A program made the position numbers and the translations under genes. Below, piece by piece: positions 43,585-53,435 of a stretch of DNA of 64,000 nucleotides (positions within the stretch are counted from its first letter, which is position 1; each line of letters begins with the position of its first letter). The DNA lies in NCBI GenBank assembly GCA_002746305.1, contig NVWV01000011.1:62001-126000 (forward strand). Direction: 5' to 3'. This stretch comes from Bacteroidota bacterium (lineage in GTDB: Bacteria > Bacteroidota > Bacteroidia > NS11-12g > UBA9320). Below the pieces are notes generated by a model. The model was not told the origin of the DNA, searched no databases, and saw only the letters and a list, made by a program, of their open reading frames with translations.

Positions 43585-43983
43585 TTGAAATTCACGAGTA
43601 AACTTATTCAAATGACCGTGTTACTAATTGTTGTAACTGCGGGTTACTTATACTTTCTAAAACCGGGAGAAGATTTATGGTTTTGGGGAGCATTGGCTTT
43701 TTTCTTTTTAGCAGGAATAGTAATTGGTCTTAAGACTCAAAAAGTGGTTACTAGTAAATCTAATTCTACTTTTTATGCTGGGGTAATGGGAGGGATGGGT
43801 ATTAGAATGTTATTATCTATTTTATTCTTGGCTATTTACTTGGTAATTAGTGAGATAAAGTCGGTTGAGTTTATAGCATTTTATTTAATTTTATATTTAT
43901 TCTATACAATATTTGAAATATATCAATTAGTGCATAAATTGCGAGCCGAAAAACAGACCAAAGTTGACAACACAACACCTTAA
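43585..43983 (+). CDS. Four-helix membrane protein of the atp operon
   Basis: 132 aa from a TTG at 43585 (an internal ATG at 43612 is possible). Four membrane segments are visible (VLLIVVTAGYLYFL, LWFWGALAFFFLAGIVIGL, RMLLSILFLAIYLVI, FIAFYLILYLFYTIFEIYQL). The order AtpZ - this protein - AtpB recalls the place of AtpI in many operons, and Bacteroidota operons commonly have such an unassigned membrane protein here. I infer a role in ATP synthase assembly; the sequence itself is not diagnostic. Confidence 0.8.
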   Translation: MKFTSKLIQMTVLLIVVTAGYLYFLKPGEDLWFWGALAFFFLAGIVIGLKTQKVVTSKSNSTFYAGVMGGMGIRMLLSILFLAIYLVISEIKSVEFIAFYLILYLFYTIFEIYQLVHKLRAEKQTKVDNTTP

Positions 43984-44008
43984 TATTCAGACACTTAGAA
44001 GAGATAAA

Positions 44009-45073
44009 ATGTATCGTTTTTTTGTTGCTATAGCACTTTTTGTGACGTCTTTTTCTGCATTTGCAGGTCATAATCCTGAAAATGAAGGGAAAAAAGAGAC
44101 TTTTAATGCTGGTGAAGTTATTCTACATCACGTGATGGATAACCACGAAATTCACATTGGTACACTTAGTATTCCATTACCTATTATTTTATATTCTAGT
44201 GAGAGAGGATTGGACTTATTTAGTTCTTCTCGCTTGTCTCATGGCGATGTATACAATGGCTATATTATGGAGCATGAGAAAATTTACTTTGTTGGAGATA
44301 ATGGAGAAGTGGCAAGAGATGAGCATGGACACATTACAGCAAGTAAACCATTCGATTTTTCAATAACCAAAACGGTAGTAGGCTTGTTTTTAACAATAGG
44401 CTTAATGTTGTTTTTCTTCATAAAAACAGCAAATGGATACAAGAATAGAGTAGGAAAAGCACCTAAAGGGATTCAGGCCGTATTTGAACCTTTGATTATT
44501 TTTGTTAGAGATGATATAGCAAAGCCCTCTATTGGTAAGAACTATGAAAAATTCCTACCCTACTTGTTGACGATATTCTTTTTTATATGGATAGGAAATA
44601 TGTTAGGACTTATTCCTTTTATTGGGGGATTCAACGTAACAGGGAATATTAGTGTAGCATTGGTTTTGGCACTGCTTACTTTTATCATAACTATTAAAAA
44701 TGGGAATAAAGATTATTGGAAGCATATTTATAATACACCTGGAGTACCTTGGTGGTTGAAATTTCCAATTCCTTTGATGTTTTTTATTGAACTCATTGGT
44801 TTTATTTCAAAACCAGTAGTACTGACACTACGTTTATTTGCCAATATTACAGCAGGACATATTATCATACTTTCATTTGTTAGTTTGATATTTATATTCA
44901 ATAACTTATATGGAGCAGGTGCAGGAATAGGAGTATCAATACTTTCTATCGCATTTTCTATATTTATGTTTGCAATAGAATTATTGGTTGCTGTATTGCA
45001 AGCTTATGTGTTCACCCTTCTTTCTGCCTTATACTTTGGGTCGGCAGTTGAAGAGCATGACCACGCACATTAA
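44009..45073 (+). CDS. atpB: F-type ATP synthase subunit a
   Basis: 354 aa from the ATG at 44009, which starts a signal peptide (MYRFFVAIALFVTSFSAFA); the longer reading frame adds 15 polar residues. As in other Bacteroidota, an extra exported N-terminal region of about 130 residues precedes the usual subunit a. The proton-path arginine is in KPVVLTLRLFANITAGHII. PYLLTIFFFIWIGNMLGLIPFIGG and the final VFTLLSALYFGSAVEEH also match. It forms the stator half-channels next to the c-ring. Confidence 0.93.
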   Translation: MYRFFVAIALFVTSFSAFAGHNPENEGKKETFNAGEVILHHVMDNHEIHIGTLSIPLPIILYSSERGLDLFSSSRLSHGDVYNGYIMEHEKIYFVGDNGEVARDEHGHITASKPFDFSITKTVVGLFLTIGLMLFFFIKTANGYKNRVGKAPKGIQAVFEPLIIFVRDDIAKPSIGKNYEKFLPYLLTIFFFIWIGNMLGLIPFIGGFNVTGNISVALVLALLTFIITIKNGNKDYWKHIYNTPGVPWWLKFPIPLMFFIELIGFISKPVVLTLRLFANITAGHIIILSFVSLIFIFNNLYGAGAGIGVSILSIAFSIFMFAIELLVAVLQAYVFTLLSALYFGSAVEEHDHAH

Positions 45074-45112
45074 CACGTTTATAATTAAATTTACATACAT
45101 AAAAACAAGTAA

Positions 45113-45379
<267 letters not shown>

Positions 45380-45394
45380 TTAAAAAATAAATAT

Positions 45395-45417
45395 GTGGGT
45401 AAGCTAGTCTTACCCAC
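45395..45417 (+). promoter_or_regulatory. Stem-loop between atpE and atpF
   Basis: GTGGGTAAG (45395-45403) and CTTACCCAC (45409-45417) form a perfect 9-bp stem with a 5-nt loop. No T-run follows. It could stabilise the atpE end or reduce read-through, which would help make more c subunits than other subunits. Confidence 0.7.
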
Positions 45418-45433
45418 TTAATATTTTAAAATT

Positions 45434-45928
45434 ATGGATTTACTTACACCAAGTCTTGGTTTACTGTTTTGGATGTCTTTGGCATTCATTATTGTGCTTG
45501 TTCTTCTAAAGAAGTTTGCATGGAGTGGTATTCTTAAGGCACTAAAAGACCGAGAAGAGTTCATCGAGCGTTCGCTTAAGTCAGCTGAAGATGCAAAAGC
45601 TCAAATGAGCGATTTGAAAGCAGACAATGAGAAACTTCTTGCTGAAACTAGACTAGAGCGTGAGCAGATTTTAAAAGAAGCTAAAGACATGAAAGAAAAA
45701 ATTATGTCTGATGCTAAATTATCTGCCACAGAAGAGGGTAACAGACTTATCTCTGCAGCGAGAGCTGAGATAGATAAGGAGAAACTTAAAGCTCTATCTG
45801 ATATCAAAAAGCAAGTAGGAGAATTATCTTTGGAAATCGCTGAAAAAGTGGTTAGAAAAGAATTGAGTGACAAAGATGCCCAACAAGCATTAGTGGATAT
45901 TCACTTAAGTCAAGCACAAGCTAATTAA
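45434..45928 (+). CDS. atpF: F-type ATP synthase subunit b
   Basis: 164 aa: one N-terminal membrane helix (PSLGLLFWMSLAFIIVLVLLKKFAW), then a long charged coiled coil (LKDREEFIERSLKSAEDAKAQMSDLKADNEKLL and onward) and a helical end that docks to delta. It forms the peripheral stalk. Length and pattern are normal. Confidence 0.95.
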   Translation: MDLLTPSLGLLFWMSLAFIIVLVLLKKFAWSGILKALKDREEFIERSLKSAEDAKAQMSDLKADNEKLLAETRLEREQILKEAKDMKEKIMSDAKLSATEEGNRLISAARAEIDKEKLKALSDIKKQVGELSLEIAEKVVRKELSDKDAQQALVDIHLSQAQAN

Positions 45929-45934
45929 ATTTAA

Positions 45935-46474
45935 ATGGCATCAAGCAGAATAGCAATAAGATATTCTAAATCCCTTTTGGATCTAGCGAAAGAAGGTGGA
46001 CAAATTGAAGAAGTGAAAAATGATATGGACGTGGTTTTAGCGATATGTGCTGATTCTAAAGATTTATCTAACCTTCTGAAAAGTCCAATTGTAAAGGCTG
46101 AAGATAAAAAAGCGGTATTATCGAAAGTGTTTAAAAACACTACTGATACTACTAAAAACTTTATTTCATTCTTGATAGATAAAAAAAGAGAAGAAGAATT
46201 ACCCATGGTAGCAAGCTATTTTATTTCATCATACAACGATATGAAGGGAATAGCAAGGGCTACAGTAATATCTGCAGTTTCCTTGTCTGATGAGACCCTT
46301 ACACAAATGAAAAGTTATGTGGAAGGTATTTTAGGCAAAGAAGATATTGAGCTTACAAATGAGGTTGATCCCGCCATTATAGGTGGTATCATTGTAAAGC
46401 ATGAAGACAAACTTTTAGATAAAAGTGTGTCAAAAGAACTTAGAGAAATCAGAAAACAATTAATTTATAATTAA
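45935..46474 (+). CDS. atpH: F-type ATP synthase subunit delta
   Basis: 179 aa OSCP/delta subunit that ties the peripheral stalk to F1. Seen: [23 protein letters not shown] at the N-terminus, [21 protein letters not shown], and the C-terminal [33 protein letters not shown]. It starts 6 bases after atpF and ends 8 bases before atpA. Confidence 0.95.
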   Translation: MASSRIAIRYSKSLLDLAKEGGQIEEVKNDMDVVLAICADSKDLSNLLKSPIVKAEDKKAVLSKVFKNTTDTTKNFISFLIDKKREEELPMVASYFISSYNDMKGIARATVISAVSLSDETLTQMKSYVEGILGKEDIELTNEVDPAIIGGIIVKHEDKLLDKSVSKELREIRKQLIYN

Positions 46475-46482
46475 ACAAGAAA

Positions 46483-48063
46483 ATGGCTGCAATAAGACCA
46501 GACGAAGTTTCTAGTATAATAAAGGAGCAATTAGCAGGTGTAAAAACCGAAGCTCAGTTAGAAGAAGTAGGTACTGTACTCCAAGTGGGTGACGGTATTG
46601 CCCGTATTTATGGACTTACACAAGTTAAGTCTGGAGAGTTAATCGAATTTGATAACGGTGTACAAGGTATTGTACTAAACCTTGAAGAAGATAATGTTGG
46701 AGCTGTACTTTTGGGTAGTTCTACTGATATCAGTGAAGGTGATACTGTTAAAAGAACCAATAGAATTGCTTCTCTTAAAGTAGGAGAAGGAATGTTAGGT
46801 AGAGTTGTAAATACTCTTGGTGAGCCTATTGATGGTAAAGGACCAATACAAGGGGAAACGTATGAGATGCCTTTGGAGCGTAAAGCACCAGGTGTAATCT
46901 ACAGAGAGCCTGTATCTGAGCCTCTTCAAACAGGTCTCAAGGCAATTGATGCTATGATTCCTATTGGACGTGGACAGAGAGAATTGGTTATCGGTGACAG
47001 ACAAACAGGTAAGACTGCAGTTTGTCTTGATACTATCATCAATCAAAAAGAATTTTATGATGCAGGGGAACCTGTATTTTGTATATACGTGGCTTGTGGT
47101 CAAAAAGCAAGTACGGTGAAGCAAGTAGTTAACTCACTAGAAGCAAAGGGTGCAATGGCTTATACCGTTGTAGTTTCTGCATCAGCAGCAGATCCTGCTC
47201 CAATGCAGTTTTATGCTCCAATGGCAGGTGCTGCTATAGGGGAGTTTTTTAGAGACACAGGTCGTCCAGCACTTATCGTGTTTGATGATTTATCTAAACA
47301 AGCTGTAGCTTACCGTGAAGTTTCTCTTCTTTTGAAAAGACCTCCAGGACGTGAAGCTTACCCAGGTGATGTATTCTACCTTCACTCTCGTTTGTTAGAA
47401 AGAGCTGCAAAAGTGAATCGAAACGATGCTATTGCTAAAGAAATGAATGACCTTCCAGAGTCTATCAAGCATTTGGTAAAAGGTGGAGGCTCATTAACTG
47501 CTCTACCAATTATTGAAACTCAAGCAGGTGACGTTTCTGCATATATTCCTACCAACGTAATTTCGATTACAGATGGTCAGATTTTCTTAGAGTCAGATTT
47601 ATTTAACTCTGGTGTTCGTCCAGCGATTAACGTAGGTATTTCGGTATCACGTGTAGGAGGTAGTGCACAGATTAAGTCTATGAGAAAGACGTCTGGTACA
47701 CTCAAGCTTGACCAAGCAGAGTATAGAGAACTTGAAGCTTTTGCTAAATTTGGTTCTGATTTGGATGCTGCAACTAAAGGTATTTTGGATAAAGGTATTC
47801 GTAACGTAGAGATACTTAAACAAGGACAATTCTCTCCATTATCTGTAGGTAAGCAAGTAGCTATTCTATATTTGGGTACCAAAGGTTTATTGAAAAGCAT
47901 TCCTGTTAAGCAAGTTAGGAAATTTGAAGAAGATTTCTTGATGAAAATGGATGCTGATCACGGAGATGTTTTAAGTGCATTATCTGCAGGTAAATTAGAC
48001 AGTGATATCACAGCGACTATTGAAAAAGTAGGTGCTGAGGTTGCTAAAAACTACAAAGCCTAA
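46483..48063 (+). CDS. atpA: F-type ATP synthase subunit alpha
   Basis: 526 aa, the non-catalytic nucleotide-binding F1 subunit. Walker A is GDRQTGKT, followed by [31 protein letters not shown] and [24 protein letters not shown]. The visible 'arginine finger' region ([17 protein letters not shown]) is intact. Cytoplasmic face of the membrane. Confidence 0.97.
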   Translation: MAAIRPDEVSSIIKEQLAGVKTEAQLEEVGTVLQVGDGIARIYGLTQVKSGELIEFDNGVQGIVLNLEEDNVGAVLLGSSTDISEGDTVKRTNRIASLKVGEGMLGRVVNTLGEPIDGKGPIQGETYEMPLERKAPGVIYREPVSEPLQTGLKAIDAMIPIGRGQRELVIGDRQTGKTAVCLDTIINQKEFYDAGEPVFCIYVACGQKASTVKQVVNSLEAKGAMAYTVVVSASAADPAPMQFYAPMAGAAIGEFFRDTGRPALIVFDDLSKQAVAYREVSLLLKRPPGREAYPGDVFYLHSRLLERAAKVNRNDAIAKEMNDLPESIKHLVKGGGSLTALPIIETQAGDVSAYIPTNVISITDGQIFLESDLFNSGVRPAINVGISVSRVGGSAQIKSMRKTSGTLKLDQAEYRELEAFAKFGSDLDAATKGILDKGIRNVEILKQGQFSPLSVGKQVAILYLGTKGLLKSIPVKQVRKFEEDFLMKMDADHGDVLSALSAGKLDSDITATIEKVGAEVAKNYKA

Positions 48064-48069
48064 GAAACA

Positions 48070-48957
48070 ATGGCAAATCTTAAAGAAGTAAGAACCCGAA
48101 TAGCAAGCACACAGTCTACGCAGCAGATTACAAAAGCCATGAAAATGGTTTCTGCTACAAAGTTGCGTAAAGCTCAGCAAGCTATTACCCAAATGAGACC
48201 CTATGCCGATAAACTAAACGGTATATTGATGAATTTGGCTGATTCTGCTAAAGATGAACAAGCCTTACAGGGATACTTTGAGCATAGAGAGTTAAAGAAT
48301 GTACTGATTGTAGTTAATTCTAGTGATAGAGGTCTATGCGGTGGCTTTAACTCCAATATAATAAAGGAGGTTAAAAGCTTATTAGGTAACAAGTATTCCG
48401 AGGCGAATGTTGAGGTTAAGTTTTTGGGTAAGAAAGCTTATGAAGCTTTTAAGCGTTCTAAACTAAACATGAACACTTCTGACATGGAAGCATTCTTAGA
48501 TCTAAATGCGGATAACGTATTTAGTATAGGTGATGCTATTATTGAAGATTTCTTGGCTGGTAAGTACGACGAGGTAAGGGTAGTTTACAATAAGTTTAAA
48601 AATGCCGCTACTCAAATAGTTACTGCAGAGAAAATACTTCCTGTAGAATTGGAATCGTTTGATAAAGCAACCGAAGAAAAGGAAAATAAGTATTTGGCTG
48701 ATTTTTCATTTGAACCATCGAAGAAAGATTTACTTTCTTCAATAATTCCAAGAGCTGTAAAAACACAATTGTATAGAACAATGCTGGACTCTCAAGCTTC
48801 TGAACATGGTAGCCGAATGGTTGCTATGGATAAAGCGACAGAGAATGCTGGTGAAATAATATACAATTTGAAATTACAATATAATCAAGCTAGACAAGCT
48901 GCTATTACAACCGAGATTTTAGAAATCGTAGGTGGTGCAGCGGCGTTAGAAGGCTAA
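48070..48957 (+). CDS. atpG: F-type ATP synthase subunit gamma
   Basis: 295 aa central rotor shaft. The N-terminal coil (NLKEVRTRIASTQSTQQITKAMKMVSATKLRKAQ) and C-terminal coil (ASEHGSRMVAMDKATENAGEIIYNLKLQYNQARQAAITTEILEIVGGAAAL) are diagnostic, with DRGLCGGFNSN between. It is the last atp gene here; atpD and atpC (beta and epsilon) do not follow. A strong terminator lies 20 bases downstream. Confidence 0.96.
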   Translation: MANLKEVRTRIASTQSTQQITKAMKMVSATKLRKAQQAITQMRPYADKLNGILMNLADSAKDEQALQGYFEHRELKNVLIVVNSSDRGLCGGFNSNIIKEVKSLLGNKYSEANVEVKFLGKKAYEAFKRSKLNMNTSDMEAFLDLNADNVFSIGDAIIEDFLAGKYDEVRVVYNKFKNAATQIVTAEKILPVELESFDKATEEKENKYLADFSFEPSKKDLLSSIIPRAVKTQLYRTMLDSQASEHGSRMVAMDKATENAGEIIYNLKLQYNQARQAAITTEILEIVGGAAALEG

Positions 48958-48978
48958 AGGTTTACAATAACTTATGTG

Positions 48979-49012
48979 AAAGCCCTGTAGATTTTGTCTA
49001 TGGGGCTTTTTG
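48979..49012 (+). terminator. Rho-independent terminator of the atp operon
   Basis: AAAGCCC (48979-48985) pairs with GGGCTTT (49003-49009), extended through a wobble into GTAGA/TCTAT, and is followed by more T's. This is the best terminator in the window and marks the end of the LytM-bactofilin-atp transcript. Confidence 0.85.
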
Positions 49013-49130
49013 TTAATTAAGCTCACTGGTTAGTTCAATCCGTGATTTCCTCAATAAATATGAAAGGGTCAAAATATTTATTGATGATTTTGCGTAATAT
49101 TGCCTACCAAGTTACACAAATAAAACATCA

Positions 49131-49667
49131 ATGAAATACGTAGTCAGAATCGGATTATTACTGCTAATAGCAGTTCTAGCATACTTTACTTATGAGTCAA
49201 TTGCTGCCCCAGTACGTTACAAAGCGGAGGTCGAAAAAATAGAAGCTAAAATAATTGATAGGCTGAAAATACTCAGAGACGGTGAACTTGCTTATAAAGA
49301 TGTCCATAGTAGGTTTGCTGATAATTTTGATAGTCTTCTTAATTTTATGGAGAATGGTGAAATGACTACGCTTATCCAAGATGGTAATGTGGATGACTCT
49401 ACAACAGTATTTACCTCACGAGAAGTAGCCTATAGTGTGAAAGATTCGTTGTTTAGAAATGTTGATGTTATGAATCTGAAATATGTGCCAGATATGGGTA
49501 CATTAGAATTCAAGATTGCTGCAGGTACGCTTAAAAAGAATAATGTAACGGTTCCCGTATTTGAGATAAAGGATCCAGAACCTTTTAGTGTTGACCGTCA
49601 ATACAAAAATAATCCACTCAAGGTGGGGTCTATTTTCGCAGTAAACTATAACGGAAACTGGAAGTAA
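49131..49667 (+). CDS. Conserved single-pass membrane/periplasmic protein of unknown function
   Basis: 178 aa. An N-terminal anchor (YVVRIGLLLLIAVLAYFTYESI) is followed by a soluble helical and beta region (KAEVEKIEAKIIDRLKILRDGELAYKDVHSRFADNFDSLLNFM). The length, the anchor and the 'LR-GELAYKDVHSRFADNFDSL' stretch recall type IV pilin-like or pseudopilin folds, but no prepilin cleavage site is seen. I recognise it only as a protein commonly found before DUF3822 in Bacteroidota. A TAATATTG box lies upstream. It probably forms an operon with DUF3822-rsmD-coaD. Confidence 0.7.
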   Translation: MKYVVRIGLLLLIAVLAYFTYESIAAPVRYKAEVEKIEAKIIDRLKILRDGELAYKDVHSRFADNFDSLLNFMENGEMTTLIQDGNVDDSTTVFTSREVAYSVKDSLFRNVDVMNLKYVPDMGTLEFKIAAGTLKKNNVTVPVFEIKDPEPFSVDRQYKNNPLKVGSIFAVNYNGNWK

Positions 49668-49685
49668 TTTTAAGTTAAGAGTGAT

Positions 49686-50429
49686 ATGTCTAGTTATCAC
49701 AATGCAGTAAGTGATAAACTCGTTGTTAGTTTATTCCCATCGATTAGCTTTTTTAAAGTCTACAGCAAAGACAATCAGGTAAGATGGTCGTCACTGGAAA
49801 AGGAGGGTGTATTACTTCCTTCAGAGTTGAAAGAGTCCATTTTTAGTAGTACGTCTATAATAAGTATGGGTAGCAAGTTTACCCTCGTACCTTTAAATGT
49901 AGATTTAGACAAAGAGTTCATGGAACTGAATTTTGGAAAAATAGGAGATCTGAAAACCACAGTTTTAGATAAACTAAAAGTAGTGGAGGAAACTAAAGGT
50001 AATTACAAATCAGTTGTAAGTTCTTTGGTCAATTCAGAAGAATATGTAGATATAGGATTATTGTATAAATATAGTGCAGATAAAGCAAATGGTGACGCAT
50101 TATTTTTCTACCCCTATCAAAATTCTGTAACTATAGTGGCTTGGAAAGACAATCAATTTCAATTAGCCAATCGTTACCCCTCAGATAATTTGGATGAACT
50201 TTTTTATTACGTTATGCTAGTAGTAGAACAGTTGGAATTAAATGCTGAAAAATTATATTTTGAATGCATAAGTTCAAAAGGAGTCCATGAGAGTTATCAC
50301 GTCCTTTTTAAAAATTATCTGGCTCCATTGCATCTTAGTAAGGTAGACATAGCAGCCAATCAAGATGTAAATGACGACCAAAGACAGACATTGATTCTCT
50401 CACAGTTTTTTGCTCAATGCGTATTATAA
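49686..50429 (+). CDS. DUF3822 family protein
   Basis: 247 aa, cytoplasmic, with no signal or membrane segment. It fits DUF3822, a Bacteroidota protein of the actin-like/ASKHA type found before rsmD: KLVVSLFPSISFFKVY, LFFYPYQNSVTIVAWKDNQFQLANRYP, and the end LHLSKVDIAANQDVNDDQRQTLILSQFFAQCVL. Biochemical role unknown. It overlaps the rsmD start by 13 bases, so translation is coupled. Confidence 0.85.
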   Translation: MSSYHNAVSDKLVVSLFPSISFFKVYSKDNQVRWSSLEKEGVLLPSELKESIFSSTSIISMGSKFTLVPLNVDLDKEFMELNFGKIGDLKTTVLDKLKVVEETKGNYKSVVSSLVNSEEYVDIGLLYKYSADKANGDALFFYPYQNSVTIVAWKDNQFQLANRYPSDNLDELFYYVMLVVEQLELNAEKLYFECISSKGVHESYHVLFKNYLAPLHLSKVDIAANQDVNDDQRQTLILSQFFAQCVL

Positions 50430-50959
50430 GTGGCATTCATAAGGGGTTTAGATTTCCCGAAAAGAATATGCCCCATGCACGTCCTACTACAGACAGAGCA
50501 AAAGAAGCTTTGTTTAATATATTAGACCAGTTTTACTATTTCGAAGATATTAGTGTATTGGATCTATATTCAGGTCTTGGTAGTATTGCTCTGGAGTTTG
50601 CTTCACGCGGAACTACAGAACTAACAGCTGTAGAGGTTAATCGGAAATCAATCCATTATATTTCTGAAGTTGCAGCTAAGCTCAATATTAAAATTGAAAT
50701 TAAGAGTTCCAAAGTCTTGAAATTCTTGAAAAATCAAACGAATAAATATGATATAATTTTTGCGGATCCACCATACAAAGAGGCGGCAGAAATCGCTGAA
50801 CTGGTAGAGACAATGACTGAAGGGGACTTTCTAAATGAGGGAGGAGTTTTTATAATCGAACACCAGAGTATGACACCCATTTCTAGTCCCAATATCTACG
50901 AAACACGCAACTATGGGCAGAGTACATTTAGTTTCTTTAAATTTGAGGAATCGAAATGA
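50417..50959 (+). CDS. rsmD: 16S rRNA (guanine966-N2)-methyltransferase
   Basis: 180 aa. The family start MRIISGIHKGFRFPEKNMPHARPTTDRAKEALFNIL, the SAM-binding motif LDLYSGLGSIALEFASRG and the catalytic ADPPY are all present. It methylates G966 of 16S rRNA during 30S assembly. It overlaps coaD by 4 bases (ATGA), a common pairing in bacteria. Confidence 0.94.
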   Translation: MRIISGIHKGFRFPEKNMPHARPTTDRAKEALFNILDQFYYFEDISVLDLYSGLGSIALEFASRGTTELTAVEVNRKSIHYISEVAAKLNIKIEIKSSKVLKFLKNQTNKYDIIFADPPYKEAAEIAELVETMTEGDFLNEGGVFIIEHQSMTPISSPNIYETRNYGQSTFSFFKFEESK

Positions 50960-51429
50960 GTAAAAAAGCAATCTTTCCGGGAACGTTTGATCCATTTACA
51001 AATGGGCATTTGGATATAGTTAATCGAGGTCTGAAAATATTTGATGAGATAATAGTGGCTATTGGAATAAACAGTGGTAAAACACATCTATTCTCATTGG
51101 AACAACGTACACATTGGCTTGAGCAACTCTTTGCAAATGAGTCAAGGGTAAGTGTCGTGCATTATGAAGGCCTTACAGCGACTTTTGCGGAGTCTATAGA
51201 TGCTCAGTTCATTTTAAGAGGTTTACGTACAACTCAGGACTTTTCATATGAGCAACAGATTGCTTATGTAAATGAAGACTTGACATCTGCCGTACAAAGC
51301 ATTTTTGTAATGAGCGATCAAAAGAATGCTTCTGTGAGTTCGACCATTGTCAGAGATTTGATTCGCTATAAGGGAGCTTATCAGAAATATATACCTTCTA
51401 CAATATACACGGCAATTCAGGAAGCCTAG
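50956..51429 (+). CDS. coaD: Phosphopantetheine adenylyltransferase
   Basis: 157 aa, full length. The nucleotidyltransferase motif GTFDPFTNGHLDI (T/HxGH) is at residues 9-21, followed by FILRGLRTTQDFSYEQQIA and the ISSTxxR-like VSSTIVRDLI. It makes dephospho-CoA from 4'-phosphopantetheine and ATP, the penultimate step of CoA synthesis. The last 4 bases overlap the convergent Nudix gene. Confidence 0.95.
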   Translation: MSKKAIFPGTFDPFTNGHLDIVNRGLKIFDEIIVAIGINSGKTHLFSLEQRTHWLEQLFANESRVSVVHYEGLTATFAESIDAQFILRGLRTTQDFSYEQQIAYVNEDLTSAVQSIFVMSDQKNASVSSTIVRDLIRYKGAYQKYIPSTIYTAIQEA

Positions 51430-52061
51430 ACCTTCTTGCTTTTTTTAAGTAAACGTTTCTTATATAATTTAAGCAGTTTTTGAATTGCAGGATACGTGTC
51501 TATCTTTAATACATCGATGGTGTCAAAATCAACCCATGCAACTTGTTCTATATCTTCTTCAAATTGAGGACTTAATTTACTTGAGTCTGCACATGCGACA
51601 ATGTACCAATGGGTATGCTTAATAATCCATTTTTCGTTACGGTAATAGGTGTGGTATGTTTCAGCAAAAGAAGATTCTACTGATAACTCCGATGCACCCG
51701 TTTCTTCTTCAATCTCTCGAAGAGCACATTCTTCAATCGTCTCACCTTTATCTAATTTTCCTTTAGGTAAATCCCATTTACCCAAACGTTTCATTAACAG
51801 GATTTTTCCTTGTTTATTTTCTACAATTCCTCCAGCTGCTATTTGGTAGTTGAACTCAGAAACTACTTTTTTAAGGATTTTGTCGGGATTTCCCAGCAAG
51901 AGTATTTTTAAAGGCTTTGTGGCTTTTTTACTCACCTTTAAAGCCTCTTTTATTTGTTCCTCTTTTGGTTTTTTAAAAATAAAGTCAGGATTATACTTGG
52001 CAATATCTGCTTCGTCATTAGACAGATAAATACGGTGCTTCCCGTGAAAAATTCGATACAT
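51426..52061 (-). CDS. Nudix hydrolase with N-terminal extension
   Basis: 211 aa. The Nudix box is complete: GKLDKGETIEECALREIEEETGA (G-x5-E-x7-REUxEExGU). About 70 residues precede the domain (MYRIFHGKHRIYLSNDEADI, then PLKILLLGNPDKILKKVVSEF), a short domain of its own found in many Bacteroidota Nudix proteins. Substrates are nucleoside diphosphates linked to another group; the exact one is unknown. Its start codon overlaps the promoter of the divergent pyrE. Confidence 0.9.
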   Translation of the reverse strand: MYRIFHGKHRIYLSNDEADIAKYNPDFIFKKPKEEQIKEALKVSKKATKPLKILLLGNPDKILKKVVSEFNYQIAAGGIVENKQGKILLMKRLGKWDLPKGKLDKGETIEECALREIEEETGASELSVESSFAETYHTYYRNEKWIIKHTHWYIVACADSSKLSPQFEEDIEQVAWVDFDTIDVLKIDTYPAIQKLLKLYKKRLLKKSKKV

Positions 52062-52064
52062 TTG
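52057..52064 (+). promoter_or_regulatory. Bacteroidota -7 promoter element TACATTTG for pyrE
   Basis: Exact TAnnTTTG, 10 bases before the pyrE ATG, giving a leader of only a few bases. It overlaps the start codon of the divergent Nudix gene. Confidence 0.55.
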
Positions 52065-52074
52065 CCGGTGTTAT

Positions 52075-52704
52075 ATGGTCAATTCAGAAGCAAAAATCGC
52101 TAAAATACTTTTAGAAACAAATGCAATAAAATTATCCCCTGATAATCCTTTCAAATGGAGTAGTGGATGGAACAGTCCAATCTATTGTGATAACCGTACG
52201 GTGCTTTCATATGCAAGCCATAGAGCAGACATTAAAAGAATGTTATCAACGCAAATAGCAGAACAATTTAAAGGTGTAGATACTATAATTGGTGTAGCAA
52301 CAGCAGGTATTGCGATGGGTGCTCTTGTTGCAGATGAAATGGAGTTAAGCTACGCTTATTGTCGTCCTGAACCAAAGGCTCATGGTTTGAAAAGACAACT
52401 TGAAGGTAAGGTAGATAAGAATGCTAAAATTGTAGTTTTAGAAGATCTTATTAGTACTGGAGGAAGTAGTCTTAAAGTAGTGGAATATTTAAGAGCTGAA
52501 GGCTATAATGTGTTGGGAATGGCAGCCATATTTACATACGGTTTTCAAATTGCAGATGACAACTTTAAAAACGCAAAATGTGAATATTTAACTTTAGGCA
52601 ACTATAGTAGTATGATAAAAGAGGCCGTGACTAGAGGGTATGTAGAAGAATCAGACCTGATCAAATTAGCAGAGTGGAGGGAAAATCCTGCTGAGTGGGG
52701 TTAG
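52075..52704 (+). CDS. pyrE: Orotate phosphoribosyltransferase
   Basis: 209 aa. The PRPP-binding motif VLEDLISTGGSSLKV and the family features FKWSSGWNSPIYCDNR, GVATAGIAMGALVAD and YCRPEPKAHGLKRQLEG are present. It makes orotidine 5'-phosphate in pyrimidine synthesis. It is a single gene here with its own promoter. Confidence 0.95.
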   Translation: MVNSEAKIAKILLETNAIKLSPDNPFKWSSGWNSPIYCDNRTVLSYASHRADIKRMLSTQIAEQFKGVDTIIGVATAGIAMGALVADEMELSYAYCRPEPKAHGLKRQLEGKVDKNAKIVVLEDLISTGGSSLKVVEYLRAEGYNVLGMAAIFTYGFQIADDNFKNAKCEYLTLGNYSSMIKEAVTRGYVEESDLIKLAEWRENPAEWG

Positions 52705-52712
52705 GAGTTAGT

Positions 52713-53435
52713 TTAGAACTGCATTTCAAATACTATTCCTGTATGTTGTTGTGAAACAGTAGGTATAAGTATCACTTTTCTCTCAGATGAATTTTTAAAG
52801 ACTTTTTTCTTTAGCCAAGGATGTATCCAGTATGCAGTATTTGTAGCAAGGATTCCTAAACCTGCACCTGCTGTCACATCTGTAAACCAGTGCTTATTGT
52901 TATGTATTCGGAGTACTCCTGTTGTAGAAGCTACAGCATATCCGATAATACCATACCACGGACTTCTGTCCCTATACTCCAACCTCAAAAATTCGGCACT
53001 TGCAAATGCAAAGGCTGAATGACCAGAAGGGAATGAAGTGTATTCGGAGGCGTCTGGACGTAGAACTCCAGACCATTCTTTGACTCCCAATACTACGGGT
53101 GTAAGCATTGCATACGATGAGCCAAGTAGTATAGTTCGATCTTTGAAATTGTGCTTTCCTTTTACTCCTAAAAGGTTTAGGCCATATACTGCAACCGCTG
53201 GAGATAAGACAAAATAATCCTCCACCTTGGTATTTCCATTTGATCCTATTTTAGACTTTACATTTAGGTTTGTATTGAGTCCCCAGTTAGAATAAGTGCC
53301 CCACGTACCATAAATAATTAATGATGTTGGAACAATAACAGCCTTAAGGTTTACCGTAGAAGTATCTCTGGTTTGAGACAAGCATTGGTGACCAAATAAG
53401 ACTAATAAGATGAATATTCCTGATTTTAGTTTCAT
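52713..53435 (-). CDS. PAP2-family membrane phosphatase
   Basis: 240 aa with a signal peptide or anchor (residues 1-20). The three PAP2 motifs are intact: KEWSGVLRP (KX6RP), PSGHS, and RIHNNKHWFTD (RX5HX3D). Such enzymes dephosphorylate undecaprenyl or phosphatidyl phosphates, or act as haloperoxidases. It starts inside the last 4 bases of the SGNH gene and ends a three-gene operon with the MBOAT acyltransferase, suggesting work on an envelope lipid or glycan. Confidence 0.9.
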   Translation of the reverse strand: MKLKSGIFILLVLFGHQCLSQTRDTSTVNLKAVIVPTSLIIYGTWGTYSNWGLNTNLNVKSKIGSNGNTKVEDYFVLSPAVAVYGLNLLGVKGKHNFKDRTILLGSSYAMLTPVVLGVKEWSGVLRPDASEYTSFPSGHSAFAFASAEFLRLEYRDRSPWYGIIGYAVASTTGVLRIHNNKHWFTDVTAGAGLGILATNTAYWIHPWLKKKVFKNSSERKVILIPTVSQQHTGIVFEMQF

